Notes: generated from the letters alone by a model not told the origin. Positions 30,174-39,601 are shown, numbered from the stretch's first letter. The stretch is 64,000 bases of DNA from Prochlorococcus sp. AG-436-K22 (GCA_003212555.1 QCPK01000001.1:1-64000); one strand, 5' to 3'. Numbers and translations: made by a program.

Positions 30174-30686
30174 ATGGCTAATAGTCTTTCTCTTTTATCT
30201 CGTTTCAAGGCATTTTTCGCAATATTTCTTCTTGTTGCGATTGTCTTTGTTACTGTCCCAGAGGCTTGGGCTAAAAGACCTCCGGAAATCAGAAACCAAG
30301 ATGATTTAAACATTCGTAAGGATATGCATGGAGAAGACCTGAGTGGTTATGAATTTGTTAAGTTTGATCTAAGAGGCATCGACTTTAGCAACTCAAATTT
30401 AACTGGTGCTGTTTTTAATAACAGTAAATTAAATGGGGCTGATCTCCACGGAGCTAATCTTCAGGATGCTCTTGCTTATGCAACTGATTTCGAAGCTTCT
30501 GATTTGTCTGATGCAAACCTCTCAAATTCTTTATTAATGGAAAGTAGTTTTGATAGTGCGTTAATTGATGGGACCGATTTTACTGATGCAGTATTGAGTC
30601 GTATTCAGCAAAAGCAACTTTGTTCTATGGCAAGTGGAACAAACTCTTCTACAGGAGTAGAAACTGCTTATAGTCTTGGTTGTTGA
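30174..30686 (+). CDS. pentapeptide repeat protein, likely thylakoid lumen or periplasm
   Basis: 170 residues. Residues 1-33 are a signal peptide: hydrophobic FFAIFLLVAIVFVTVP then AWA before KRPPEIRNQDD. From about residue 50 to 135 there are tandem A(D/N)L-type pentapeptides (for example DLSGYEFVKFDLRGIDFSNS, NLTGAVFNNSKLNGADL), which form a right-handed quadrilateral beta-helix. Cyanobacteria carry many lumenal proteins of this type with unknown roles. It begins 71 bases from the divergent upp gene and precedes cobW by 30 bases. Confidence 0.88.
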   Translation: MANSLSLLSRFKAFFAIFLLVAIVFVTVPEAWAKRPPEIRNQDDLNIRKDMHGEDLSGYEFVKFDLRGIDFSNSNLTGAVFNNSKLNGADLHGANLQDALAYATDFEASDLSDANLSNSLLMESSFDSALIDGTDFTDAVLSRIQQKQLCSMASGTNSSTGVETAYSLGC

Positions 30687-30716
30687 CCAAATTGATTTTT
30701 AATAAATAAGGGTTCC

Positions 30717-31760
30717 ATGTTTAAACGTATTCCGGTCACTATAATCACTGGATTTCTTGGGTCAGGTAAAACAACGCTACTTAGATATCTTCTACAAAAG
30801 AGTAATCAAAGATTAGCTGTAATGGTCAACGAATTTGGAAGTGTTGGATTGGATGGAGATTTGATTCGTAGTTGTGGTTTTTGTCCTGAGGATGAAGTTG
30901 AAGGAAGGCTTGTTGAATTAAATAATGGGTGTTTGTGCTGCACTGTACAAGAAGACTTTCTTCCAACAATTGAAAAGTTGCTTCTTTGGGCTGAGCGTAT
31001 TGATGGGATTGTTATAGAAACTAGTGGTCTTGCATTACCTAAGCCATTACTAAAAGCAATTGCATGGCCTCAAATACGGTCAAAGGTATATGTAAACGCT
31101 GTAGTTACTCTGGTTGATAGTCAGGCTTTAGTTCAAGGAAGTCCAGTTTTTGATCACCAAGCTTTGCAAAGGCAACGAAAAGAAGATGAGAAGCTTGATC
31201 ATTTAACCCCTATAGAGGATCTCTTCTCAGACCAACTTTCTTGTGCTGATATGGTTTTATTAAGCAGATCAGACCTACTTGGTTCAGAATCAATTGAATT
31301 ATTAAAGAAAAATATTTCTAAAGATGTAAGGCCAGGGACTTCAGTTATTTCTATTTCTAATGGTCGAATAGACCCTTCATTAATTCTTGGATTTCGCAAA
31401 GAACATGAACATGAACATGAACATGAACATGAACATGAACATGAACATGAACATGCGCGCGTTTTCAGCAGCTATATCAGACTAGAACTAAATCTTTCTC
31501 AATCAGAATGCGAAAAGCTTTTTCAGGAAATCTCAAAAGACTTTCAAGTTTTACGTTTAAAGGGACGTATTTGGTTTTCAGAAAGAAAATTACCTCTACA
31601 AATTCAAATGGTTGGACCAAGAATTTCTACTTGGTTTGAAGACGCCCCAGTTAGAGCTTGGAGCCCCAAGAATGGAGGAGGCTTAGATATTGTTGTATTG
31701 AGTCTTGATGTTTGTTCGGAAGATCGAATTCGAAAATTGATAAGCGAAAGAATTTCTTAA
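30717..31760 (+). CDS. CobW/COG0523 G3E GTPase metallochaperone with Glu-His repeat
   Basis: Zinc- or cobalt-handling P-loop GTPase of the CobW/ZNG family. P-loop TGFLGSGKTTLLR at residues 11-23, the metal-binding CLCC at 72-75 in NNGCLCCTVQED, and the switch region IVIETSGLALPKP. The C-terminal CobW_C domain follows (about 250-347). Between the two domains a nine-unit Glu-His repeat (bases 31401-31454) makes a His-rich metal loop as in other COG0523 proteins, but unusually regular. The metal is not shown by the sequence; zinc is the common case. Confidence 0.9.
   Translation: MFKRIPVTIITGFLGSGKTTLLRYLLQKSNQRLAVMVNEFGSVGLDGDLIRSCGFCPEDEVEGRLVELNNGCLCCTVQEDFLPTIEKLLLWAERIDGIVIETSGLALPKPLLKAIAWPQIRSKVYVNAVVTLVDSQALVQGSPVFDHQALQRQRKEDEKLDHLTPIEDLFSDQLSCADMVLLSRSDLLGSESIELLKKNISKDVRPGTSVISISNGRIDPSLILGFRKEHEHEHEHEHEHEHEHEHARVFSSYIRLELNLSQSECEKLFQEISKDFQVLRLKGRIWFSERKLPLQIQMVGPRISTWFEDAPVRAWSPKNGGGLDIVVLSLDVCSEDRIRKLISERIS
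31401..31454 (+). repeat. nine tandem GAACAT hexamers inside the CobW gene
   Basis: Nine perfect copies of GAACAT encode (Glu-His)9. Because the unit is six bases, slippage changes the protein by whole Glu-His pairs without breaking the frame, so the length of the metal-binding loop may vary among strains or cells. Confidence 0.97.
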
Positions 31761-31879
31761 CAACTTAAATGGAAACTAATATAACTTTTCTGTTGTTTAA
31801 TCTTTTAGAATCTGCGATTATTTAATTTGGATGAAGTAAAGCCTTCATTTTGTGTACTTTTTATTATCTTTTTAATATA

Positions 31880-32050
31880 GTGAGTTTTTCTTTGACAAAA
31901 AAAGAAAAGAAAGGAGCACCTCCAAGATTAATTGAGCATATTTCATGTCAACAATGTGGAGGTAACGGATACATGAAAAGCACTCCGAATTGCTATCATA
32001 CTTGCCTAGAATGCCTTGGAAGGGGTTTAGTACCTCAGTTTTCTAAGTAA
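31880..32050 (+). CDS. small DnaJ-type zinc-finger protein
   Basis: I place the start at GTG 31880, giving 56 residues; the longer frame from TTG/GTG at 31850 adds hydrophobic residues of doubtful value. Two CxxCxGxG motifs, CQQCGGNGY and CLECLGRGL, separated by a short loop with an extra Cys, form a minimal DnaJ/BSD2-like zinc finger. Plant BSD2 uses such a finger to assist Rubisco assembly; small cyanobacterial relatives may also be protein-folding helpers, which is inference. It lies in a short isolated position between cobW and purS. Confidence 0.72.
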   Translation: MSFSLTKKEKKGAPPRLIEHISCQQCGGNGYMKSTPNCYHTCLECLGRGLVPQFSK

Positions 32051-32155
32051 AATTATCTAGAAATATTGATAAACTCTCTTTTAGTACTAACCTTTATTTT
32101 AACTCTCAGAAATGCTTTGACTGGAGTTTTTGTTTAACTATTTTCTAATTACAAA

Positions 32156-32428
32156 GTGCCCAATTTTCATGCAAAGGTTCAGGTAAGTCTTAGGACCTCA
32201 GTATTAGATCCAGCTGGTGAAGCAGCAAAATTAGCGGCTGCCAAGCTAGGAATTAAAGGCCTTACTAAATTAAGAATTGGTAAGGCAATAGATATTGAGA
32301 TTGAAGCTTCTGATGTACAAGAAGCAACCACCCAGCTCGAATTACTAAGCGACAGGTTATTAGCTAATCCCGTAATAGAGGATTGGAATTTAGAGCTTTC
32401 CCAATCCAAGTCTTCTTCTATCACTTAA
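32156..32428 (+). CDS. purS: phosphoribosylformylglycinamidine synthase subunit PurS
   Basis: Small structural subunit of the three-part FGAM synthase (PurS, PurQ, PurL) in purine synthesis. Sequence FHAKVQVSLRTSVLDPAGEA at the start, then GLTKLRIGKAIDIEIEA and the C-terminal LLANPVIEDWNLEL are diagnostic. 90 residues; start GTG 32156. It is followed 12 bases later by purQ, its partner. Confidence 0.95.
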   Translation: MPNFHAKVQVSLRTSVLDPAGEAAKLAAAKLGIKGLTKLRIGKAIDIEIEASDVQEATTQLELLSDRLLANPVIEDWNLELSQSKSSSIT

Positions 32429-32440
32429 TTTATCTCCCTA

Positions 32441-33097
32441 ATGACTATAGGTATTGTTGTTTTTCCTGGATCAAACTGCGATCGTGATGTTTATTGGGCT
32501 ACGAAAGGATGTCTCGGTTTATCTTCACGTTTCCTTTGGCATGAATCAACTGATTTAGATGGCCTTGATGCAATAGTTCTTCCAGGGGGGTTTAGTTACG
32601 GAGATTATCTCAGGTGTGGAGCAATAGCCCGTTTTGCTCCTGTCCTTTCTTCTCTTATTGAATTTGTTAAAAATGGTGGGAAGGTTCTTGGAATATGTAA
32701 CGGTTTTCAGATACTTACTGAGCTTGGTTTGTTACCAGGAGCATTAACACGTAATAAGAACCTTCATTTTATTTGTAACACAGTGCCCTTGTTGGTTTCT
32801 AGCAAGAGAACAAAATGGTTTGAAAGTTTTAAATGTGGAGAAGAACTTTATTTACCAATTGCTCATGGAGAAGGCTGTTATCAATGTAGCGCCGATGTCC
32901 TCAACAAACTTCAAGAAGAAGATTCAATAGCTCTTAGATATGCAAACAATCCTAATGGGTCAATTAATGATATTGCTGGAATCACTAATAAAGAAGGTAA
33001 TGTTCTTGGAATGATGCCACACCCTGAGCGTGCATGTGATAACGAATTAGGCGGAATAGATGGGAGGAATATTCTTCAAGCTTTGCTAGCTAAATAA
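32441..33097 (+). CDS. purQ: phosphoribosylformylglycinamidine synthase subunit PurQ
   Basis: Class I glutamine amidotransferase subunit that hands ammonia to PurL. The start [18 protein letters not shown], the nucleophile Cys in [11 protein letters not shown] (about residue 87), and the catalytic His/Glu in MPHPERACD (about 194-202) are all present; 218 residues. ATG 32441. Its TAA lies inside the left arm of a perfect 28-bp palindrome that also contains the stop codon of the convergent aldolase gene. Confidence 0.96.
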   Translation: MTIGIVVFPGSNCDRDVYWATKGCLGLSSRFLWHESTDLDGLDAIVLPGGFSYGDYLRCGAIARFAPVLSSLIEFVKNGGKVLGICNGFQILTELGLLPGALTRNKNLHFICNTVPLLVSSKRTKWFESFKCGEELYLPIAHGEGCYQCSADVLNKLQEEDSIALRYANNPNGSINDIAGITNKEGNVLGMMPHPERACDNELGGIDGRNILQALLAK

Positions 33098-33152
33098 TTA
33101 TATTCATAGGAAAAGGGCCTCATAGAGGCCCTTTTCCTATGAATATAATTAT
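33094..33152. terminator. bidirectional terminator, perfect 28-bp stem, spanning both stop codons
   Basis: Bases 33094-33121 and 33125-33152 are exact reverse complements around the 3-base loop ATA. The core AGGAAAAGGGCCTC with flanking A/T arms gives an intrinsic terminator working in both directions. The stop codons of purQ (33095-33097) and of fbaA (33149-33151, minus) are both inside the arms, so the intergenic region is nothing but the hairpin. Confidence 0.95.
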
Positions 33153-34222
33153 GCAGTAACTGCAGTTTTAGGCTCTAGGTTTCCTTTTGCATAAAGACCA
33201 GCATAATAATTTATGCTTTCTTGTTTGATTTTACTTGCCTGGCCAGCGCACCAGAATTGTTGATATCTATCTAGACATACTTGCTTCATATATTTGCGTG
33301 CTGGTTTGTTGAAATGTCTTGGGTCGAAATTAGTTGGATCTGCAACTGCGGCCTCTCTAACTGCCGCAGTGAACGCAAGACGGTTGTCAGTATCGATATT
33401 TACTTTTCTTACCCCATTACGTATCCCCTCCTGTATCTCCTCAACTGGTACACCATAGGTCTCAGGGATAGCCCCACCAAACTTGTTTATCATATCAAGC
33501 CATTCCTGAGGGACTGAGCTTGATCCATGCATAACAAGATGAGTGTTTGGGATTGCTTTATGTATTTCTGCAATTCTGCTAATTGCTAATACTTCACCAG
33601 TTGGTTTTCTTGTAAATTTATAAGCACCATGGCTCGTACCTATTGCTATAGCTAGAGCATCAACTTTTGTTTTCTCTACAAAATCTGCGGCTTCAGAAGG
33701 GTCTGTAAGCAACATATCTTTAGATAATTCACCCTCGAAGCCATGTCCATCTTCTGCTTCGCCTTTCCCTGTTTCTAAAGACCCAAGGCAGCCAAGTTCC
33801 CCTTCTACGCTTACTCCTACAGAATGAGCAAAGTCAACAACAGTTTTTGTTACATCAACATTGTATTCATAACTTGAAGGAGTTTTGGCATCTGCTTCTA
33901 ATGAGCCATCCATCATTACTGATGTGAATCCATTAATTGCCGCGGAATAGCAAGTGGATGGATCATTCCCATGATCTTGATGCATTACTACGGGTATGTT
34001 TGGATATGTTTCTGTAGCCGCAATGATTAAGTGGCGCAGAAAAATTTCTCCTGCATAAGAACGTGCTCCTCTAGAGGCCTGAAGTATTACAGGACTATCT
34101 GTTTCTGAGGCAGCTTCCATTATTGCCTGTACTTGCTCAAGGTTATTTACGTTGAAGGCTGGTATGCCATAGCCGTTTTCGGCAGCATGGTCAAGTAGGA
34201 GTCTTAGTGGAACAAGAGCCAT
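33149..34222 (-). CDS. fbaA: class II fructose-bisphosphate aldolase
   Basis: Zinc-dependent aldolase for fructose 1,6- and, in the Calvin cycle, sedoheptulose 1,7-bisphosphate. Motifs: [20 protein letters not shown] near residue 19-38, metal His in [14 protein letters not shown] (about 78-91), [31 protein letters not shown] and [10 protein letters not shown] with further metal His residues. 357 residues, the CbbA-type length. A decayed class I aldolase lies just upstream on the same strand, so this gene is the only intact aldolase seen here. Confidence 0.96.
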   Translation of the reverse strand: MALVPLRLLLDHAAENGYGIPAFNVNNLEQVQAIMEAASETDSPVILQASRGARSYAGEIFLRHLIIAATETYPNIPVVMHQDHGNDPSTCYSAAINGFTSVMMDGSLEADAKTPSSYEYNVDVTKTVVDFAHSVGVSVEGELGCLGSLETGKGEAEDGHGFEGELSKDMLLTDPSEAADFVEKTKVDALAIAIGTSHGAYKFTRKPTGEVLAISRIAEIHKAIPNTHLVMHGSSSVPQEWLDMINKFGGAIPETYGVPVEEIQEGIRNGVRKVNIDTDNRLAFTAAVREAAVADPTNFDPRHFNKPARKYMKQVCLDRYQQFWCAGQASKIKQESINYYAGLYAKGNLEPKTAVTA

Positions 34223-34376
34223 TGGATTCTCAGAAAAGTCATTGGGACCAAAGCGTGAATAATATCACTTGGCCAAAGGAACAGGACTTTAGAAGATAAA
34301 GGTATGAAATGTCACGTTTTTCTTAGACAAAAATGTATTTTTAGTGTAAAAGTTATTTTTTAATCGACCAAAAATT

Positions 34377-35449
34377 TCAGTATTTATAACTTGCAACGAA
34401 TAATGCTTCCTCAGAAGATGGTTGAGATCCACTAACATAACAACCTTTTGACGCTTTTGAGTTCTCTTGAGCTCCTGCTAAAAAAGCTTCCTGAGCTAAA
34501 TGGACATCTTTCCCATTCCAGGCTTTGATACAAGAGTGCTAAAGGGCTCTCCCATAAGAGAATCCAATATTCCAATTAGCTTTCCTTATGATTTTATTCA
34601 TTAATTTTAAATAAACTGAAGCTGCTTCTTCACTTAGAGCATCAGAAAGGGAAACAATGCCTGGTAGAGCTGCTGGTACTGATCTCTCCATTTCCCTTAT
34701 TGTTAATTCCGCAATTACTTCAGGATTTGTTTTATTTTTGCATTTAGCACCTTGAATATTCATTGAAGGTTTAATGAGAGTCCCCTCTAGGTACACATTA
34801 TTTTTTCGCATGCCATGTATACCTCCTTAATTACTTCTTCTTGGACTTCGGCAGTTTTGTGTATTTCATGTGTATCGTCCATTAAAAATTCGGGCCCAAT
34901 TATTAGTATCAATCCAGACTCTTGAACTGATCTTGCGTATCTTGCCAATCCCCAAGCATTTTCTTTAATGGACAATTTTGAAGGACAAGCATTTGATGTT
35001 ATTTAAGAACTGCTCTCCATTTAGGGAACTTGCCCCTTGAGCGTAATAATCAGAAGCTCTCTCTACCACTCCATCTAGTCCGGAACAGAAAGTCTCAACG
35101 TTATGCCCTCCAGGTAATGGTTTGAGACCCTTGTGAACTTTCTTGTCTGGAACAATTACTAGTTTTTCTAGTTTTTCTAGTTTTTTTACCATAGACTCTC
35201 CATCTGCATGGTCCTGAAAGAGAGTCTCTTAGAATAAAATTGCACTAGTTATAAATTCCCCAAGGCTTTTGTTGTAAAGAGCAAGCATCTATATGCTTTT
35301 CTATTATCTTCAGTATTTTCAACATTAATTGAAGGAAGCCTTTTCCCGATTGCGTTAGTTGATTCGTCTACGGGTAATATGCCTTTACCAGATTTTGCTT
35401 AAGCAGTTGCAGTTTCTTTTAATTCTTTTTTGTAATAATTAAGTGTCAT
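34377..35449 (-). pseudogene. class I fructose-bisphosphate aldolase, decayed
   Basis: Reading the minus strand from ATG 35449 gives a recognisable class I aldolase in pieces: MTLNYYKKELKETATA then a stop, [18 protein letters not shown] with [15 protein letters not shown], a frameshift to [10 protein letters not shown], a stop, ETLFQDHADGESMV, then VDKGL-like VHKGLKPLPGG, a further frameshift, ENAWGLARYARS, VYLEGTLIKPSMN, VPAALPGIVSLSD, SYGRAL, a stop, and SCIKAWNGKDV to TGA 34377. At least three in-frame stops and several frameshifts. A 9-base tandem repeat near 35160-35190 gives KLEKLEKL. Nearly full length (about 350 codons), so decay looks recent. Confidence 0.92.
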
Positions 35450-35580
35450 TGAATAATCAATTCAAAATTATATAAATCTTTTCATATCTTGGTTAGGCAA
35501 GTTTTATTTAGTATTCATTTAGAGTTATAAAAATTACTGGAATGAGTTCAAATATAGTTTTCTTTATTTCTATAAAATAT

Positions 35581-36696
35581 TTATAATTTTATTCCCATTC
35601 CAGAATGTGCCGAATCTATTAATTTCTCACATACTCTCTGGCTAGATAAGCCTTCGCTAAGTCCTGGAATAGAAGGGAAACCACTATTGATACTTTCTGC
35701 CCACCAGCTATGAATTCTATTAACAGGAGCTATCCTTCCATCTTCCCATGTCTTTTCAAAGTTTAAATCGTCGTCTGGTTTGATGGAATAGAGTTTTTTC
35801 CCTTTCTCTGCGAACGAAAGACCAAAACCATGTACATAATCTTTTTGATTATCGCTTCCAAGTATTAAAGTCCCTTTGTCTCCATATATTTCAATCCAAA
35901 AACCTCTGCCATGTCTTGATACAGATGAAAGAGTTACTTGAGCAGGGACAATTGAGTGAGAGTTCATATCAGAAAAGTTCAATTGTGCTAAACAAATATC
36001 TTCACTAGTAACTTTCTTAAACGTTTTATCTATTGGACAAAATCTTTCTTTTATAGAAGTTGAAGTGCTTCCCTTTACTTCAATGGTTGGACCAAAAAAC
36101 CAATGCAATATATCAAAAGCATGTGTTCCAAGTGCACCAATTACTCCACCACCTTTCTCTTTTTCTGAATACCAGTTCCAGGTCCTTTTCTCATCGGCTC
36201 TACTACTCATAATCCAATCGAGTTTTATTAGCCAGGGTGTCCCTATTAAGTTTTCATCAATAATTCTTTTAGCTTTCATAAAAAGAGGCACAGCTCTATA
36301 TTCAAAATCAACAGCTACTGAGAGTCTTTTCTTAATAGATATACGTTGTAGCTCCAAAATCTCTTCGCTGTTTAAAGCAATTGGTTTCTCTAGCAAAAGA
36401 TGTTTCCCTGCCTCTAAGGCTTCAATTGCAAGTCTAAATCTATGTTCTGGAGGTGTTGCAATTATTACTGCATCTATATTTGGATCATTTATTAGAGTGG
36501 ACCACTCTTTATAACCTGATAGAGAATTGTTGTCTTGAAGAACTTTGTTTAAACGTTCTTTCCTTGGATGCCATATGCCAACAGGGCTTAAGGCTTTACT
36601 ATTGTATAAAGCAGGTAAATGTACTTTTTCTCCAAAACCTAACCCTGCTAATCCAACACGGATTTTTGAATTTGTGCTTAGAGACGAAACTGTCAT
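35581..36696 (-). CDS. Gfo/Idh/MocA family oxidoreductase
   Basis: NAD(P)-dependent sugar or inositol-type dehydrogenase, 371 residues. Rossmann motif VGLAGLGFGEKVHLPAL near 14-30, the nucleotide-side IIATPPEHRF and EKPIALNSEEI (the EKP motif, Lys near residue 100), and in the C-terminal domain GGGVIGALGTHAFDILHWFFG with the catalytic His. The substrate is not evident. Single gene with 130-370-base gaps on each side, so no operon context. Confidence 0.88.
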   Translation of the reverse strand: MTVSSLSTNSKIRVGLAGLGFGEKVHLPALYNSKALSPVGIWHPRKERLNKVLQDNNSLSGYKEWSTLINDPNIDAVIIATPPEHRFRLAIEALEAGKHLLLEKPIALNSEEILELQRISIKKRLSVAVDFEYRAVPLFMKAKRIIDENLIGTPWLIKLDWIMSSRADEKRTWNWYSEKEKGGGVIGALGTHAFDILHWFFGPTIEVKGSTSTSIKERFCPIDKTFKKVTSEDICLAQLNFSDMNSHSIVPAQVTLSSVSRHGRGFWIEIYGDKGTLILGSDNQKDYVHGFGLSFAEKGKKLYSIKPDDDLNFEKTWEDGRIAPVNRIHSWWAESINSGFPSIPGLSEGLSSQRVCEKLIDSAHSGMGIKL

Positions 36697-37066
36697 CTTT
36701 ATTTCTTTATCTTTGCAAGCATACTATTCTAATTGTCTCCTTAATGAGTAAATCTCAATTGGAACTTTGCCATTAAGCTGTTGCTTGTTGCAAACCATTT
36801 ATAGATATGTCTTTGAATAGACTGTTTTTATAGTCAATCTTCATACTGTAAGCGAACTCATCATTACTTTCACAATAATTATATGCAGTTTTACATAGAG
36901 ACCATTCACTGTAAATTCATTTGAGCTTACTGCTACTAAACTGTTTCTATCAATCAATTGTAGTCCATTTCTTTTAATAAGTGTAAAAAGAAAAATGAGA
37001 ATTTAAAAAATAAACTTATTAAGAGAGTCTTTATTGCTCTGCTGTTTTTCTAATTTAATAGATAGC
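36697..37066. other. 370-base gap between accD and the Gfo/Idh gene
   Basis: The gap holds promoter space for the Gfo/Idh gene at its left end (minus strand) and one possible broken small gene (36773-36957, minus, listed separately). Otherwise AT-rich DNA in which I see no RNA gene or clear terminator. Confidence 0.5.
36773..36957 (-). pseudogene. possible frameshifted small gene
   Basis: From TTG 36957 on the minus strand the frame reads MIDRNSLVAVSSNEFTVNGL; near base 36888 the protein-like character moves to another frame, reading CKTAYNYCESNDEFAYSMKI, then DYKNSLFKDISINGLQQATA before TAA 36773. Both parts have balanced, protein-like composition and join into one chain of about 60 residues if one frameshift is allowed. 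No family is recognised, and the evidence is composition only. Confidence 0.35.
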
Positions 37067-37936
37067 CTATTCTCCTTTCTGATAACCATGTAAGATTAAT
37101 AATGTTTCAAGTGTTTTCCTTAATTGAGTTCTAGGAATAATTTTGTCTACAAAACCGTGTTCTAATAGATATTCAGCAGTTTGAAAATTTTCAGGAAGTT
37201 TCTCACGCAAAGTTTGTTCAATTACTCTTCTTCCTGCAAAACCTATTAGGGCTTTAGGCTCTGCAAGAATAAGGTCTCCCAGCATTGCAAAGCTTGCTGT
37301 TACTCCCCCTGTTGTTGGATGAGTAAGTAGCGGCATATATAAATGTCTAGCTTCTCTATGCCGTTCTAATGCCCCGGAAATTTTTGCCATTTGCATGAGA
37401 CTTAACATCCCTTCTTGCATACGTGCTCCACCAGAAGCGCAAATAATTAGTAAAGGAAGTTTCTCGGAAGTTGCTTTTTCTATAAGTCTTGTTATTTTTT
37501 CACCAACAACGGATCCCATTGAGCCACCCATAAACCTAAAATCCATGACAGCTAGAGCCAATGAAATATTTTCTACTTGGCAAAGTCCTGTCATGACACC
37601 ATCTTTCATTCCTGTGCTTGCTTGACTTTCCCTAAGTCTGTCTGCATATGCACGTCTATCTTTGAAACCTAGCGGGTCTAAAGGGGACAAGTTTTGGTTC
37701 AAAGCTTTGAAACTACCTTCATCAACTAATAGCTTGATCCTTTCTTCGCAATTAATTCTATTGTGATGTCCACAGTTGTTGCAAACATTGGCATTGGAGA
37801 GTAGATCTTTTCTATAGACAACTTGGTTGCATTCTGGGCACTTGCCCCACAAGCCATCGCTTTCGTCTGTTTCTTGGATAACCTTTCCAACAAACTGATC
37901 TTTTCTTCTTGCTGCAAACCAATCAAAAAGAGACAC
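37067..37936 (-). CDS. accD: acetyl-CoA carboxylase carboxyltransferase subunit beta
   Basis: Beta half of the carboxyltransferase that makes malonyl-CoA for fatty acid synthesis. The N-terminal zinc ribbon has [14 protein letters not shown] and CNNCGHHNR (two CxxC pairs, about residues 34-60). The crotonase-like domain has the conserved [23 protein letters not shown], and [14 protein letters not shown] segments, and [18 protein letters not shown] near 235. 289 residues, typical. It is followed after 31 bases (downstream direction 5' of accD lies rightwards) by no operon partner; the prepilin peptidase gene is just upstream on the same strand. Confidence 0.97.
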   Translation of the reverse strand: MSLFDWFAARRKDQFVGKVIQETDESDGLWGKCPECNQVVYRKDLLSNANVCNNCGHHNRINCEERIKLLVDEGSFKALNQNLSPLDPLGFKDRRAYADRLRESQASTGMKDGVMTGLCQVENISLALAVMDFRFMGGSMGSVVGEKITRLIEKATSEKLPLLIICASGGARMQEGMLSLMQMAKISGALERHREARHLYMPLLTHPTTGGVTASFAMLGDLILAEPKALIGFAGRRVIEQTLREKLPENFQTAEYLLEHGFVDKIIPRTQLRKTLETLLILHGYQKGE

Positions 37937-37967
37937 AGGATAAAAGTGTTCTAAATTATTAATTAAA

Positions 37968-38573
37968 CTATCTTACAAAGAATTCTACAATCCCCCAATC
38001 TTTGTCCAAAATCCAGACACTTTGCATAGATATACAAATGAAAGGTGCAAATGGAAAAGCCTGCCATGGTTTAAGCCTATTGAATATTCTCCCTACAAGG
38101 CTAAATATTGCAGCTGTTATAAAAGCCATTGCTATGGCAGCATTATTACCATTAGTGCCAAGCAAGGCCCCTCCTAGAGCAAATAACTTTACATCTCCAT
38201 TTCCAAGCAAGGTTCGTTGAGCAATTCTTTTTCCTATAATTGAGAGGAAACTCATAAAAACAAATGCAGTAATTGCGGCTATAAGATGATTCTTGATTTG
38301 TTCAGAACTAATATTAAATGGATTTATAATTAGAATCATAAAGAGGATTGCAGCGCTGAGGTTAATCGTAATGTTGCTAACTTCCATCTTATCTATATCA
38401 TTAATAGAAATACTTATCAAGATGGATGTTATTAGCAAATTTATTAAATAGGTAATAAATATATATTTTGAAGACGATCCTTCTAGAAAAGGATAGAGAT
38501 ATAAAAGTGAATGTATGGCTATAGTTATTCTTTTTAAGATTGACTTGTTAAGCTTTTTAATTTCCTTTTCCAT
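37968..38573 (-). CDS. short prepilin peptidase (A24), no methylase domain
   Basis: Membrane aspartyl protease that removes leader peptides from type IV pilins and related competence pseudopilins. Six or so hydrophobic segments are seen. The two catalytic Asp sites are in [12 protein letters not shown] (Asp59/Asp61) and in [18 protein letters not shown] (Asp127), matching the DxxxxxxP/N and GxGDxK patterns. The N-terminal cysteine-rich methyltransferase domain of PilD is absent, and the whole protein is only 201 residues with an AT-driven Ile-rich composition. Pilin genes are not in this window. Confidence 0.78.
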   Translation of the reverse strand: MEKEIKKLNKSILKRITIAIHSLLYLYPFLEGSSSKYIFITYLINLLITSILISISINDIDKMEVSNITINLSAAILFMILIINPFNISSEQIKNHLIAAITAFVFMSFLSIIGKRIAQRTLLGNGDVKLFALGGALLGTNGNNAAIAMAFITAAIFSLVGRIFNRLKPWQAFPFAPFICISMQSVWILDKDWGIVEFFVR

Positions 38574-38701
38574 ATAAATTAGTTGATAAACAAATCTCAG
38601 GATAAGATTGTCATGAAAAGTTCTTGAGTTTAACTTTTACTAATATTAGTAGAAGATTTTATATTGTATTGATGTTATTTTTCTAAGTGCTAAATTATTT
38701 A

Positions 38702-39601
38702 CTAAGCTGATTTTTTCTCTTCAATTAATCGATGAATAATAGGGGTAAGGATTAATTCCATAGCGAAACCCATTTTACCCCCATTAACTACAATGCTTGT
38801 CGGACTTGACATGAATGAATCATTAATCATTCCAAGAAGGTATTGGAAGTCTATCCCCCATTTCTCTCTAGCCCCTTTACGGAAATGGATGATTACAAAA
38901 CTCTCATCTGGTGTAGGGATGTTTCTGCAAATAAATGGATTTGATGTATCTATTGTGGGAACTCTTTGAAAGTTGATATCTGTTTTACTAAATTGAGGGC
39001 AAATATGATTAATATAATCGGGCATTCTTCTTAGAATTGTTTCTACAATTGTTTCTGCTGAGTAACCTCTTTCTGCATTGTCACGATGTATTTTTTGAAT
39101 CCATTCTAGATTTGTAATTGGAACAACACCTACAAGTAGGTCAGCATATTTAGCAACGTCATATCCATCTCCGGAAACTCCCCCATGAAGTCCTTCGTAG
39201 AAAAGTACATCGGTACTTTTAGGAATCTCTTCCCAAGGGGTGAATTGTCCAGGTCCTAATTCAGTGCCTAACCTCGCATTATGCTCTTCAGCTTCTTCTT
39301 GGCTATGAAGGTAATATCTTTTATTCCCTCCACCATTCTCACCATATGTTCTAAACAGTTCTTCAAGCTTATCGAAGAGATTCGCTTCAGGTCCAAAATG
39401 AGAAAAGTTCTCTCCCTTAGCAAGTGCTTCTGCCATAGCTTGCTTCATAGGACTTCGCTCAAAGCGGTGATAACTATCACCTTCAACAACTGCCGGAACA
39501 ATCTCTTCTCGAGCGAAAATGTGCTCAAAAGCCCTTTTTACGGTGCTAGTTCCAGCTCCTGATGAACCGGTTACTGCTACAACTGGATGACGCTTCGACA
39601 T
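38702..39601 (-). CDS. prk: phosphoribulokinase
   Basis: Phosphorylates ribulose 5-phosphate to ribulose 1,5-bisphosphate, the Rubisco substrate. P-loop VAVTGSSGAGTSTVKRAF at residues 8-25, VEGDSYHRFERSPMKQA near 39-55, FYEGLHGGV near 133, and VPITNLEWIQKIHRD near 158 are seen. At 299 residues, without the pair of N-terminal Cys and with a short C-terminus, it is closer to the proteobacterial-type (class I) enzyme than to the 330-residue redox-regulated plastid-type enzyme. This means thioredoxin/CP12 control is probably weaker; that is inference. Confidence 0.93.
   Translation of the reverse strand: MSKRHPVVAVTGSSGAGTSTVKRAFEHIFAREEIVPAVVEGDSYHRFERSPMKQAMAEALAKGENFSHFGPEANLFDKLEELFRTYGENGGGNKRYYLHSQEEAEEHNARLGTELGPGQFTPWEEIPKSTDVLFYEGLHGGVSGDGYDVAKYADLLVGVVPITNLEWIQKIHRDNAERGYSAETIVETILRRMPDYINHICPQFSKTDINFQRVPTIDTSNPFICRNIPTPDESFVIIHFRKGAREKWGIDFQYLLGMINDSFMSSPTSIVVNGGKMGFAMELILTPIIHRLIEEKKSA

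Noticed and set aside
31401..31454. Short tandem repeats as a CRISPR
   Set aside because: Six-base unit with no spacers, inside a coding region.
34539..35192. Three short minus-strand frames that could be called separate genes
   Set aside because: They are consecutive fragments of one decayed class I aldolase.
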